Positions 9,146-16,631 of a stretch of DNA of 64,000 nucleotides are shown piece after piece; position 1 is the stretch's first letter; each line of letters opens with the position of its first letter. The notes under the pieces are model-generated. The model had not been told where the DNA came from. It worked only from the letters and a program-made list of their open reading frames with translations, and searched no databases. Source of the DNA: Streptomyces sp. WZ-12 (lineage in GTDB: Bacteria; Actinomycetota; Actinomycetes; Streptomycetales; Streptomycetaceae). The stretch covers positions 1,674,001 to 1,738,000 of the forward strand of contig NZ_CP118574.1 of NCBI RefSeq assembly GCF_028898845.1, given 5' to 3'. Both the position numbers and the translations under genes were made by a program.

Positions 9146-9782
9146 GACGCCCCCGTTGGACCGAGAAGGCGGTGGCCGATACTCACCCCCGCGGAGCCGC
9201 ACGGCGCTCCCCCTACCGCACGGTCCCTGCGGACTCCCTAGGCAGCCCAGCATAGGACTCATCGGGCCGGCAGCACATGCCTTCCGCAGCACCGAGGGGC
9301 GGTGGCGAAGAATCCGCGCGGCGGCCGTCGTTGCCCATCTCAGCGCGCCGCGCCAGGAACTCGGGCGGCGCGGGACGCGGGGCGCCGTCGGCGGCTCACC
9401 CGCTCGGTTCCGGACACAGCCGTGGCCATGGCGGCGGAGGCGGGCGACGCTGTGGCTGCGGGTGCAGGTGCGGAAACGGCTGTGGTTGTGGTTGTGGTTG
9501 TGGTGACGGTGGCAGTTGCGCTTGCGGTCGTGGCTGAGGCGGGTGGTACGGCTGCTCGGCCGTACGGGCGGGAGTCGGTTGGCTTCGATCACGACTCAAC
9601 CGTGCCCGGCGAGGCTGGTCGGTCGCGTCAACCCGTGGTTCGCACTTGGCGGGCTCGTCGGCTCAATCCCAGGTATGAGGCTGGTCTCCCGGTACCAAGG
9701 TGTCGGGGTGAGGGCGGACCCGGGCGTGAGGATGGTCTCTCAATTGACCTGCCAGCGAGTCGAGTTAGGGGTGTCAGCCGGC
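9146..9782. other. Intergenic region with GTGGTT repeats, no gene recognised
   Basis: The stretch between the CHAT and MerR genes contains a run of GTGGTT hexamers near 9481-9505 and other GGT/GGC-biased tracts. Open frames here translate to strings of Val/Gly or Pro/Gln/His without family resemblance. The CHAT promoter should lie close to 9150-9250. Confidence 0.5.
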
Positions 9783-10211
9783 TCATGCCGCGGTGGCGTG
9801 GCCGGTCCGTGGGGCCGTCGACGGGCAGTGCGGGCGCCCGGGCCGGGCCGGCTGCCCGCGCAGGTCCGACAGCCGGGCCAGGAGTTGATCGCGGACCGCG
9901 GCCAGCTCGTCGATGCGGCTCTGGAGCAGGGCAAGCCGCTGCTCGAAGACCTCGATCTTGGGGTTGGGGTCGGCGCACGCGTGCGAACCGGTCAACTCGT
10001 CGCGCAGGCAACCGTTGAGCAGCCGCAGGTCGTCGGTCGTCAGGCCGGCGGCCAGTAGCAGTCGGATGTTCGCCACCACCCGCACGGCGCCCTCGCCGTA
10101 GCTGCGGTAGCCGTTGGTCGAGCGGTCGGGGCGGAGTAGGCCCTGCTCCTCGTAGTAGCGCAGCGCCCGGGTGGTGGTGCCAGTGGTGCGGGCGAGTTCC
10201 CCGATGCGCAT
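9783..10211 (-). CDS. MerR family transcriptional regulator
   Basis: This is a 142-residue regulator. The N-terminal winged helix is canonical: MRIGELARTTGTTTRALRYY, then EEQGLL and NGYRSY. A dimerisation coiled coil follows (residues about 80-118, FEQRLALLQSRIDELAAVRD). The C-terminal tail is short and Pro/Arg-rich, with a single Cys-rich-less end, so it fits small-molecule sensors of the SoxR/MerR-like type but no metal site is evident. Its own promoter has the 19-bp spacer and palindrome expected of MerR autoregulation. Very similar sites lie upstream of the MFS remnant and upstream of the hydrolase near 46.8 kb. Confidence 0.9.
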   Translation of the reverse strand: MRIGELARTTGTTTRALRYYEEQGLLRPDRSTNGYRSYGEGAVRVVANIRLLLAAGLTTDDLRLLNGCLRDELTGSHACADPNPKIEVFEQRLALLQSRIDELAAVRDQLLARLSDLRGQPARPGRPHCPSTAPRTGHATAA

Positions 10212-10246
10212 GGTGTTCTCTCTTCTGGTGGCTGGTGTCCAGAGGG

Positions 10247-10278
10247 AGCGTAAACCTTGCCGTCGACGTGAAGGTCAA
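10247..10278 (-). promoter_or_regulatory. MerR-type promoter/operator of the merR-like gene
   Basis: Read on the minus strand, TTGACC (10278-10273) is followed by a 19-base spacer and TTACGC (10253-10248). The over-long spacer contains the imperfect palindrome ACCTTCACGTCGACGGCAAGGT. This arrangement is the classic architecture that MerR proteins remodel. The ATG of the regulator follows 36 bases later. Confidence 0.7.
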
Positions 10279-10322
10279 GTCGGGTGACGGTGAAGCCGGG
10301 CCGTGGTCATGCCGAGTCATCG

Positions 10323-10940
10323 TCAAGCCGGGGCGTCGTCAACCCGGGGCGTCGTCGAGGGGGGCTCGTCGAGTGAGAGCTCGTCGAGGGGCGTGAGGAC
10401 GACGACCGGGACGGGGCGTCCGGCGCGCTCCCGGAAGGTGGCGAACTGCGGGTCGGCCGCGACCTGTCGCTCCCAGAGGCGGGCCCGGTCGGCCCCGGTG
10501 GCCTCGGTCGCGCGGGCCCGGTAGATACGGGTGCCGACCTCCACGGTGACCTCGGGATGGGCGATCAGGTTCCGGTACCAGGCCGGCGGGGTGGTCGCAC
10601 CCCCGTTGGAGGCGAAGACGGCGAGCCGCCCCGGGCCGTCGGTCAGATGGCAGACCGGCGTGGTGCGCGGCCGGCCGGTCCTGGCCCCCCGAGTGGTCAG
10701 CAGGAGCAGCGGCCGCCCCGCGAACGGGCCGCCGACCGCGCCCCCGTTGGCGCGGAACTCCGCGATGACCCGACGGTTGACCTCGTTGTCACCCGAGGCG
10801 AGTGAGTTGCCGTGCGGTCCCCTCCGGGTGCCGTGCGACTGCCGGCCGGTTTCGTGCGACGACTGCTCGGTGTCATGCGGCTTCCACCCGGCTCCCTTCC
10901 CATGCGGTTCCTCCGTGTAGGTGCCGTGGTTCTTGTCCAT
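10323..10940 (-). CDS. Deazaflavin (F420)-dependent nitroreductase-family protein with His-rich N-terminal extension
   Basis: This is a 205-residue protein with GGAGGG before ATG 10940. From about residue 53 it matches the DDN/DUF385 family: NRRVIAEFRANGGAVGGPF, LLLLTTRGARTGRPRTTPVC, then WYRNLIAHPEVTVEVGTRIY. These small split-barrel proteins bind F420 and reduce quinones or nitro compounds. The first 50 residues are unusual and rich in His, Gly, Ser and Thr (repeated 'xHGT/SHETG' units), with no counterpart in the family as I know it. The gene lies directly upstream of the MerR regulator on the same strand, so the two may share a stress regulon. Confidence 0.82.
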   Translation of the reverse strand: MDKNHGTYTEEPHGKGAGWKPHDTEQSSHETGRQSHGTRRGPHGNSLASGDNEVNRRVIAEFRANGGAVGGPFAGRPLLLLTTRGARTGRPRTTPVCHLTDGPGRLAVFASNGGATTPPAWYRNLIAHPEVTVEVGTRIYRARATEATGADRARLWERQVAADPQFATFRERAGRPVPVVVLTPLDELSLDEPPSTTPRVDDAPA

Positions 10941-11028
10941 GGTGGCGCCCTCCTGCTTGTCGCGTCGGCTGATGCCGCTTGCGCTGGTGGTGGTTGTGGG
11001 TTGTGGGTTGGTGGTGATGGATTAGTGG

Positions 11029-11445
11029 TCATGCGCTGGTGGTGGATTGGTGACTGCGAGCTGGTGGCTCTGGGGGGTGCTGCGTCGCGGCGGACACCGC
11101 GTTGCCCAGGGCGAACAGCGTCAGCAACATGGCCAGGAGGGTCCGTCGGCGGACCCTGGTGGTGGCCAGCGCCAGCAGCGGCCCGCCGACGACCACGGTC
11201 AATGCGAAAGCGCTGACCAACAGGCCGGCCATGGACAGGGAGGTACCGGCATCCGCCGCGAGCTCCGGCAGGATTCCGGCGATCATGATCTCGCCGGTAC
11301 CGAGGGTGAAGGCACACAGCGTCAACACGGTCAACGCTCCCGTGTGGCGACGCTCCGTCGGGCACTCCGTGGGAGAGCTCGATATGCCCGAGGAGTTCGA
11401 GGAGTTCGGCCTGTCCCAGGCCCTGGGGGCGTCCGAGGTGTTCAT
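11029..11445 (-). pseudogene. Truncated MFS transporter gene
   Basis: ATG 11445 has a GAGGGTGG site. The product opens like an arabinose-efflux-type MFS permease: ALTVLTLCAFTLGTGEIMIA and GILPELAADAGTSLSMAGLL, then GGPLLALATTRVRRRTLLA, the loop 2-3 motif. After about three membrane segments it collapses into a Pro/Ser/Gln string and stops at 138 residues, against about 400 in the family. The lost 3' part is not visible nearby. Upstream lies an MerR-like operator, so the intact gene was probably under MerR control. Confidence 0.75.
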
Positions 11446-11460
11446 GGGTACCACCCTCGA

Positions 11461-11484
11461 CGTTCACGCCGAGGTGAAGGTCAA
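11461..11484 (-). promoter_or_regulatory. MerR-type operator upstream of the MFS remnant
   Basis: On the minus strand TTGACCTTCACCTCGGCGTG followed by AACG gives TTGACC plus the dyad TTCACCTCGGCGTGAA. It shares GACCTTCAC with the site upstream of the merR-like gene at 9783-10211. Confidence 0.5.
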
Positions 11485-11552
11485 GTCGCCCCCTCTCCGC
11501 CCCCACCCGCATGTGACTGGCACCGGCCGTCCGCCCCACTGCCCACCGACGC

Positions 11553-12060
11553 ATGCACGTCTTCCTGACCATCGACCGGCTCGTGCTCCGTCCGTTCACC
11601 GGCACCGAGGCCGACCTCGACCTGGTGTGGAAGTCGACGGCGACCCGGAGATCATGCGGTACCTCACCGGAGGCCATCCGAGGACGCGGGAGGAGATCCG
11701 GGCCGAGTCCTTCGAGCGGATGCCGCCGGACGGCTTCTGGGCCACTCAACTGCGCGCCACCGGCGCATTCCTGGGCTGGCACTGCCTCAGTCCGGTCGAG
11801 GACAGCCCGATCGAGGCCAGGCAGGTCATGGCCAGGCAGGTCAAGAACGGTCAGGTCATGGCCAGGCGGGTCAAGGGCAACCTGATCAGGGACAGTCCGG
11901 TGAGCTCCGCCGGTCGGTCTGGGCTACCGGCTGCGCGGGGCCGCCTGGGGCAAGGGGCGCGCCACCGAGGGCGCGCTCGCCCTCGTCCGGAGGGGCCTCG
12001 GCGAGCTGGGGTACGACCGGATCGTCGCGGACACCATGTTCGTCAACGCACGCTCTCCTG
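11553..12060 (+). pseudogene. Broken GNAT acetyltransferase gene
   Basis: Three fragments of one GNAT protein follow each other in different frames. The first is FLTIDRLVLRPFTGTEADLD (from 11553), the second DPEIMRYLTGGHPRTREEIR through ATGAFLGWHCL (about 11640-11800), and the third LGYRLRGAAWGKGRATEGAL to VADTMFVNARS (about 11920-12050), the last carrying the acetyl-CoA loop. The gap between the second and third holds a 30-base tandem duplication (CAGGTCATGGCCAGGC at 11822 and 11852). The C-terminal helix is missing. At least two frameshifts make it nonfunctional. Confidence 0.75.
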
Positions 12061-12088
12061 CCCCCAATTCCCCACCGTGCCACACCCA

Positions 12089-12117
12089 TTGACGAAAGGT
12101 ATGGACCAATCTACGGT
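12089..12117 (+). promoter_or_regulatory. Chitinase promoter with DasR-like element
   Basis: TTGACG (12089-12094) and TACGGT (12112-12117) are 17 bases apart. The spacer starts with AAAGGTATGGACCAAT, which agrees at 11 of 16 positions with the DasR consensus ACTGGTCTAGACCACT and resembles the direct-repeat boxes of Streptomyces chitinase promoters. Binding of DasR, an N-acetylglucosamine-responsive repressor, is an inference. Confidence 0.55.
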
Positions 12118-12242
12118 GTGCGCACCACCCCCCGATCCACTCCCGATTCACCCCCGAGCCCCCCCCAATCCCCCCGATTCCCCGCCCTGATTCCCCGTCA
12201 CTGACGCTGACGCATTCCGTCAGGGCGCGAAGGGAGCCCCGC

Positions 12243-13313
12243 ATGACCGGTCGGACAGCGCGTCTGCTGAGAAGCGGACTGGCGGCCGTGTGCCTCCTGC
12301 CGATGCTGGGTGCCGCGGCCCCCACCGCGGCCCCCGCCACCGCCGCGCCCCGCGACGACACCTGCGCCGTCAAGCCGAAGCCCGACGGCAAGGTCCTCCA
12401 GGGGTACTGGGAGAACTGGGACGGCGCGGCGAACGGCGTTCACCCGCCGTTCGGTTGGACGCCGATCACCGACCCGCAGATCGGCGCCCACGGCTACAAC
12501 GTCCTCAACGCCGCTTTCCCCGTGATCAGTTCGGACGGCACCGCCCTCTGGGAGGACGGCATGGACGCGACGGTGAAGGTGCCGACGCCGGCCGCGATGT
12601 GCCAGGCCAAGAGCGCCGGCGCCACGATCCTGTTGTCCATCGGCGGCGCGACGGCCGGCATCGACCTCAACTCCTCGTCGGTCGCGGACCGTTTCGTGGC
12701 GACGATCGTGCCGATCCTGAAGAAGTACAACTTCGACGGCATCGACATCGACATCGAGACCGGTCTGTCCGGCAGCGGCGACATCAACCAACTCTCGCCC
12801 TCGCAGAGCAACTTGATCCGCATCATCGACGGCATCCTCGGCCAGATGCCGGCCGGCTTCGGCCTGACGATGGCCCCCGAGACCGCCTATGTCACCGGCG
12901 GCACCGTTACCTACGGCTCCATCTGGGGCGCATACCTGCCGATCATCAAAAAGTACGTCGACAACGGCCGCCTGTGGTGGCTGAACATGCAGTACTACAA
13001 CGGCAGCATGTACGGGTGTTCCGGCGACTCGTACGAGGCGGGCACGGTCGAGGGCTTCACCAAGCAGACCGACTGCCTCGCCAACGGGCTGACCGTCCAG
13101 GGCACCACCATCACGGTCCCCTACGACAAGCAGGTGCCGGGCCTGCCCGCCCAACCGGGCGCGGGCGGCGGCTATCTGTCCCCGGACCTGGTCAGCCAGG
13201 CGTGGAACACCTACCACAACGGCCTGAAGGGCCTGATGACCTGGTCCCTCAACTGGGACGGCGCGAAGGGCTGGACCTTCGGCGACAACGTCAGGGCCGC
13301 CCAGGGCCGTTGA
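12243..13313 (+). CDS. Secreted GH18 chitinase
   Basis: This 356-residue enzyme has a Sec signal peptide (two Arg-containing N-terminus, hydrophobic core SGLAAVCLLPMLGAAAP, likely cleavage after ATAAP near residue 36). The GH18 catalytic signature DGIDIDIE lies at residues 165-172, with Glu172 as the acid. The SIGG motif (LLSIGGATAG), the barrel strands LTMAPETAYV and WWLNMQYYN, and the terminal MTWSLNWD are all in place. There is no carbohydrate-binding or FnIII module. It hydrolyses chitin outside the cell. GAAGGGAG precedes the start, and the promoter holds a DasR-like site. Confidence 0.93.
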   Translation: MTGRTARLLRSGLAAVCLLPMLGAAAPTAAPATAAPRDDTCAVKPKPDGKVLQGYWENWDGAANGVHPPFGWTPITDPQIGAHGYNVLNAAFPVISSDGTALWEDGMDATVKVPTPAAMCQAKSAGATILLSIGGATAGIDLNSSSVADRFVATIVPILKKYNFDGIDIDIETGLSGSGDINQLSPSQSNLIRIIDGILGQMPAGFGLTMAPETAYVTGGTVTYGSIWGAYLPIIKKYVDNGRLWWLNMQYYNGSMYGCSGDSYEAGTVEGFTKQTDCLANGLTVQGTTITVPYDKQVPGLPAQPGAGGGYLSPDLVSQAWNTYHNGLKGLMTWSLNWDGAKGWTFGDNVRAAQGR

Positions 13314-13338
13314 GCCACGGGCCCGTCACGCGAGGGAA

Positions 13339-14163
13339 CTACGAGCGCCGGCGCGGTCCACCGCGCCGGCCACCGCCCTTGGTGCCGCCGCTGCCGCGCC
13401 GCGCGGTGCGGCCGCCGGCCGGCTTCCCCCGCGCAGCGCCACCCTGGGAGCCGGTCGGCTTCCCCTGGGCCTTGCCCGCGGTCTTCGCTTTGCCGGCGGC
13501 CTTGGCCCCGTCCGCAGACCGGGCCTTGTCCGTGGAGTCCGCGGTCGCGGACCGGCGGCCCCGGGTGCTGTTCACCGTCCGTCCGCGGACGATTCCGATG
13601 AAGTCCTCCACCTGGTCGGTGGTCCGGTCCTCGGGCCAGGACAGCGCGACCCGGGACTGGGGGGTGCCGGTGATCGGCCGGTAGGTGAGGTCCCGGCGGT
13701 GGTGCAACCGGGCCAGCGACTGCGGGACGATCAACAGGCCCACACCGGCCGCGACCAGTTCGATGGCGTCCGCGGTCGTGGCGGGGCGCTCGATCGCGGG
13801 CCGGCCCGGCGGGCGCTCCCACTCCAGGACGTCGTCGAGCGGGTGCAGCACCAGCTCGTCGGCGAGGTCGTCGACGGAGACCTCTTCGAACGCGGCCACC
13901 AGGTGGTCCTTGGGGACCACGACCACGGTCGTCTCGGTGTAGAGCGGGATGGCGCTCAGGTCCGTACGGTCGACCGGTAGGCGCAGGAAACCGGCGTCGG
14001 CGGCGCCCTCGCGCAGCGCCCCGGTCGCCTCGGCGGCCGACACCTGGACCAGGGTGAGGGGGATCTCCGGCAGGCGCTCGTTCCAGATCCGCACCCACTT
14101 GGCGGGTGTCACTCCCGGTACGTACGCGAGCCGGAACGAGAGGGGTGCTTCCGTGCCTGTCAC
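13339..14163 (-). CDS. LysR-type substrate-binding domain protein lacking the HTH
   Basis: This 274-residue protein begins directly with a LysR effector domain: LSFRLAYVPGVTPAKWVRIW, then EGAADAGFLRLPVD, VVVPKDHLVAAFEEVSVDDL and AAGVGLLIVPQSLARLHHRR. No DNA-binding HTH precedes it. From about residue 205 the tail is Lys/Arg/Gly/Ala-rich (AKAAGKAKTAGKAQGKP and similar), a basic region that could bind nucleic acid in place of the HTH. It is divergent from the DUF5997 gene with only 70 bases between, a pairing I recall from other Streptomyces. Confidence 0.85.
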   Translation of the reverse strand: MTGTEAPLSFRLAYVPGVTPAKWVRIWNERLPEIPLTLVQVSAAEATGALREGAADAGFLRLPVDRTDLSAIPLYTETTVVVVPKDHLVAAFEEVSVDDLADELVLHPLDDVLEWERPPGRPAIERPATTADAIELVAAGVGLLIVPQSLARLHHRRDLTYRPITGTPQSRVALSWPEDRTTDQVEDFIGIVRGRTVNSTRGRRSATADSTDKARSADGAKAAGKAKTAGKAQGKPTGSQGGAARGKPAGGRTARRGSGGTKGGGRRGGPRRRS

Positions 14164-14233
14164 CCCGCCAGGTTACCCGGCGTGGCCGGAGCCCGTGGTC
14201 AGCGGCGGCGTCCACGCTCGATACCCTGGAACC

Positions 14234-14620
14234 ATGAAGTCGCACCAGACCACCCAGACGATGAAGCCCGCCACCGCGGCGAAGAAGCTGGGTGTGTACC
14301 TCCAGGCCACCCCCGCAGAGTTCCAGGAGGGCGTGGTCTCGCGCGCCGAGCTCAACGCGCTCCAGGCGGATCCGCCCGAGTGGCTGCGCGAGCTGCGGCG
14401 CAGCGGCCCGCACCCCCGCCCGGTGGTCGCGTCGAAGCTGGGCGTCTCCATCTCCGGCCTGGCCCGCGCCGGGATCACCGAGGCGCTCACCACAGAGCAG
14501 ATCGACGCCCTCAAGGACGAGAACCCGGAGTGGCTCCAGAAGGAGCGCGCCACCCAGGCCGACGTCCGCAAGGAGGCGCTCCGCCTCAAGGAGAAGAAGC
14601 AGGCCCACGACGAGGCGTGA
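14234..14620 (+). CDS. DUF5997 family protein
   Basis: This is a 128-residue cytoplasmic protein starting MKSHQTTQTMKPATAAKKLG. It is full length for the family, with its conserved segments PATPAEFQEGVVSR-like (here QATPAEFQEGVVSRAELNAL) and RPVVASKLGVSISGLARAG. The function of the family is unknown. A helical, charged C-terminus (QADVRKEALRLKEKKQAHDE) ends the protein. It is divergent from the LysR-type protein gene and probably shares its control region. Confidence 0.85.
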   Translation: MKSHQTTQTMKPATAAKKLGVYLQATPAEFQEGVVSRAELNALQADPPEWLRELRRSGPHPRPVVASKLGVSISGLARAGITEALTTEQIDALKDENPEWLQKERATQADVRKEALRLKEKKQAHDEA

Positions 14621-14747
14621 GCGCGCCGTTACGGCCGGCGGCGGCCCGCCCCGCGGGCCCAGCCGGCGGTGGCCCGTCCCGGCCCGTCCCATCGGCCCGT
14701 GGCGTTCCCGGACCCGCTCGGACCGCAACCTTCCGGATGAGGGGCGC

Positions 14748-15152
14748 ATGACGACCACCACGACCGTGCCGGTACTCGTCTACGACGGCGACTGCAGCTT
14801 CTGCACCACCTCCGTGCGGTACGCCGAGCGGCATCTGCGGCCCCGCTGCACGATCACCGCCTGGCAGTTCGCGGACCTCGACGCGCTCGGGGTGACGGAA
14901 CGGCGCGCGCTGCACGAGGTGTTGTGGATCACCCCGGCGGGCGTGGTCCACGGCGGCGCCCAGGCCGTCGCCAAGCTGCTGCTGAGCGCGGGCGGCCCGT
15001 GGTCCGTCGCGGGAGCCGTCCTCACCCTCCCGCCGGTGCGTTGGCTGGCCCACGGCGTCTACCGCCTCGTGGCGAACAACCGCCACCGCATGCCCGGCGG
15101 CACCGCGGCCTGCGCCCTGCCGGCCAACGGCCGTCCGGGCCAGGGGCGTTGA
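14748..15152 (+). CDS. DCC family thiol-disulfide oxidoreductase-like protein (DUF393)
   Basis: This 134-residue protein has the family signature VLVYDGDCSFCTTSVRYAER at residues 9-28, including the CxxC-like DGDCSFC. The conserved tryptophan and the closing segment 'VRWLAHGVYRLVANNRHRMPGGTAACALP' follow. Members have a thioredoxin-like fold and are assumed redox-active. Their partners are unknown. The gene follows DUF5997 by 127 bases on the same strand and may be cotranscribed. A long hairpin 140 bases downstream is a likely terminator. Confidence 0.87.
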   Translation: MTTTTTVPVLVYDGDCSFCTTSVRYAERHLRPRCTITAWQFADLDALGVTERRALHEVLWITPAGVVHGGAQAVAKLLLSAGGPWSVAGAVLTLPPVRWLAHGVYRLVANNRHRMPGGTAACALPANGRPGQGR

Positions 15153-15288
15153 GGACCCAGCGCGTCGCGCCATAGGTCAGCACACCTCGCGTCACAGCTC
15201 AGCGCATCGCGCACGCGCATCGCAGCGCGGCACAGCACCTCGCAGGGTGCGGGCGCACACGCGCACCTGAACGTGCTTCACGTCAAGA

Positions 15289-15321
15289 CGCACCGCGCAC
15301 CCCACAAGGGTGCGCGGTGCG
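15289..15321. terminator. Bidirectional terminator hairpin
   Basis: CGCACCGCGCACCC (15289-15302) pairs perfectly with GGGTGCGCGGTGCG (15308-15321) around a 5-base loop. It lies between the convergent DCC gene and the lipoprotein gene. Confidence 0.75.
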
Positions 15322-15400
15322 CCCATGAGCGGCCGGAAACCCACAAGCCTGCACCCCATGAACCGACGGCCCGGCCTCCGCTCACACGGACCCTCCGCCG

Positions 15401-16408
15401 TCAGCCCCGGTCCCCCACCACCCGCCGCTCCTCCCACTCCCGGACGAGGGCCTGCACGGCGGACACCGCTCGGGTCACCTGCCGGCTGTCCGTGCGGACC
15501 GAGTTGGCGAACTCGACGTGCAGGAACGGGACATGGCGGTCGGCGGCCGCCTGCCCCTGGACGTTGGTGGTGCCCTCCAGGGGGCAGGAGCGGACCCAGG
15601 CCCGGCAGACCCGGAAGGAGCGGTCGGTCAGGGCCCCCGCGAGGAGCCGGCCGTCGGCGCGGCCGACGCTCCCGGCGCCGGGTGAGGCGATGACGTCGTA
15701 GTCGGGGGCGGAGTCGTCGGCGAAGCCGTGCACCTGGACGCCGGGGAGGCCGCGGGCGGCCAGCTCGTCGCAGACGGCGTCGAAGACGGTGTCGCGGCGG
15801 TGGGCGACGTCCGCCGCGCCGTCCCGCCCGGCGTCGCGGTGCGCCCCGGCGATGACCAGGATTCCCCCGGGGGAGCTCAACAGCGCGCGGGCGCCCAGCA
15901 CTTCGGTGTGCTGGTCGGCGACCGGGTGCGGCACCTGGACCGACCAGCGCACCGGCGCGGAGAGGTCGACGTAGACCCGGCCCCAGCCGCGGGGCGCGGG
16001 GATCCGGGTCGAGCGGTCGGCGATCTCCGCGTACTCGCGGCCCGTCGCCGCGTCGACGTGGACGGTCAACGCGTAGTCGACGGTGGCCAGTCGGCGGGTG
16101 GCCTCGGCGCGGCGGCCGTCGAGGACCAGTCCGACGGCCCCGGCCACCGTCCGCCGGTCGTCGCGGCTGGGCTGCTGATAGCCGGTGCGCGCGGAGAACG
16201 CGGCGGCGTAGGCGGCGATCCGGCGGTCGAGCCGGACCGTCGGGGGGCCGCTCGGCTCCGCCGTCGCGCCCGGTCGGGGCGTCCCGCTGTCATGCGGGGC
16301 GCGGCCGCCCGAACGGTCCGCACCGCAGCCGACGAGCGGGGCGAGCAGGGCGAACAGGACGGCCGACAGGGCGGCGAGGCGGGCGGGGGACTTCCGGTGC
16401 GCAGTCAT
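15401..16408 (-). CDS. Secreted lipoprotein with amidohydrolase-like C-terminal domain
   Basis: This 335-residue protein has a lipobox LVGC near residue 28. The N-terminal half (residues 60-130) is helical and variable. From about 140 the segments 'DLSAPVRWSVQVPHPVADQHTEVLG', 'VIAGAHRDAG', 'VQVHGFADD', 'TTNVQGQAAAD' and 'FLHVEFANSVRTD' bring scattered His, Asp and Glu residues. This resembles metal-dependent hydrolases of the N-formylglutamate amidohydrolase/phosphorylase-like type. That assignment is tentative. It is divergent from the poly-gamma-glutamate-like operon, which makes a role in processing a gamma-glutamyl polymer plausible but unproven. The ATG at 16408 is chosen because the Arg-containing signal peptide starts there. 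Confidence 0.6.
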   Translation of the reverse strand: MTAHRKSPARLAALSAVLFALLAPLVGCGADRSGGRAPHDSGTPRPGATAEPSGPPTVRLDRRIAAYAAAFSARTGYQQPSRDDRRTVAGAVGLVLDGRRAEATRRLATVDYALTVHVDAATGREYAEIADRSTRIPAPRGWGRVYVDLSAPVRWSVQVPHPVADQHTEVLGARALLSSPGGILVIAGAHRDAGRDGAADVAHRRDTVFDAVCDELAARGLPGVQVHGFADDSAPDYDVIASPGAGSVGRADGRLLAGALTDRSFRVCRAWVRSCPLEGTTNVQGQAAADRHVPFLHVEFANSVRTDSRQVTRAVSAVQALVREWEERRVVGDRG

Positions 16409-16631
16409 CGCGGACCCACGATACGGGGGATCACTCCCAGGCCCGGATCTGCCCGGTTTGGCATTCTTCAACCGATTGATCCGGAGATCAAATTCACTTT
16501 TCTTGAGGAAGCCACAACTCTTTCTTTACCCTTCGGGTCGCACGTATCCGGATGCCCCACGGCACCTCCGGCGTTCCCTCCCCAACCGGCGGAGGGACGT
16601 GCGGAATCCGGATTCGTGAAAGGAGTACAGG
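16409..16631. promoter_or_regulatory. Divergent control region, relatively AT-rich
   Basis: This 223-base gap separates the lipoprotein gene from the four-gene operon. Around 16460-16530 it is distinctly AT-rich for this genome (TTCTTCAACCGATTGATCC and following), as expected for promoters. A good ribosome site AAAGGAG stands before GTG 16632. No defined operator was recognised. Confidence 0.5.

Noticed and set aside
9302..10018. Long plus-strand frame with a poly-Val stretch
   Set aside because: The Val run comes from GTGGTT repeats and the rest is antisense to the MerR gene.
15160..15280. GCGCATCGC-type short repeats that could be a repeat array
   Set aside because: The units are irregular in length and spacing and look like degenerate GC-rich linker DNA next to a terminator.
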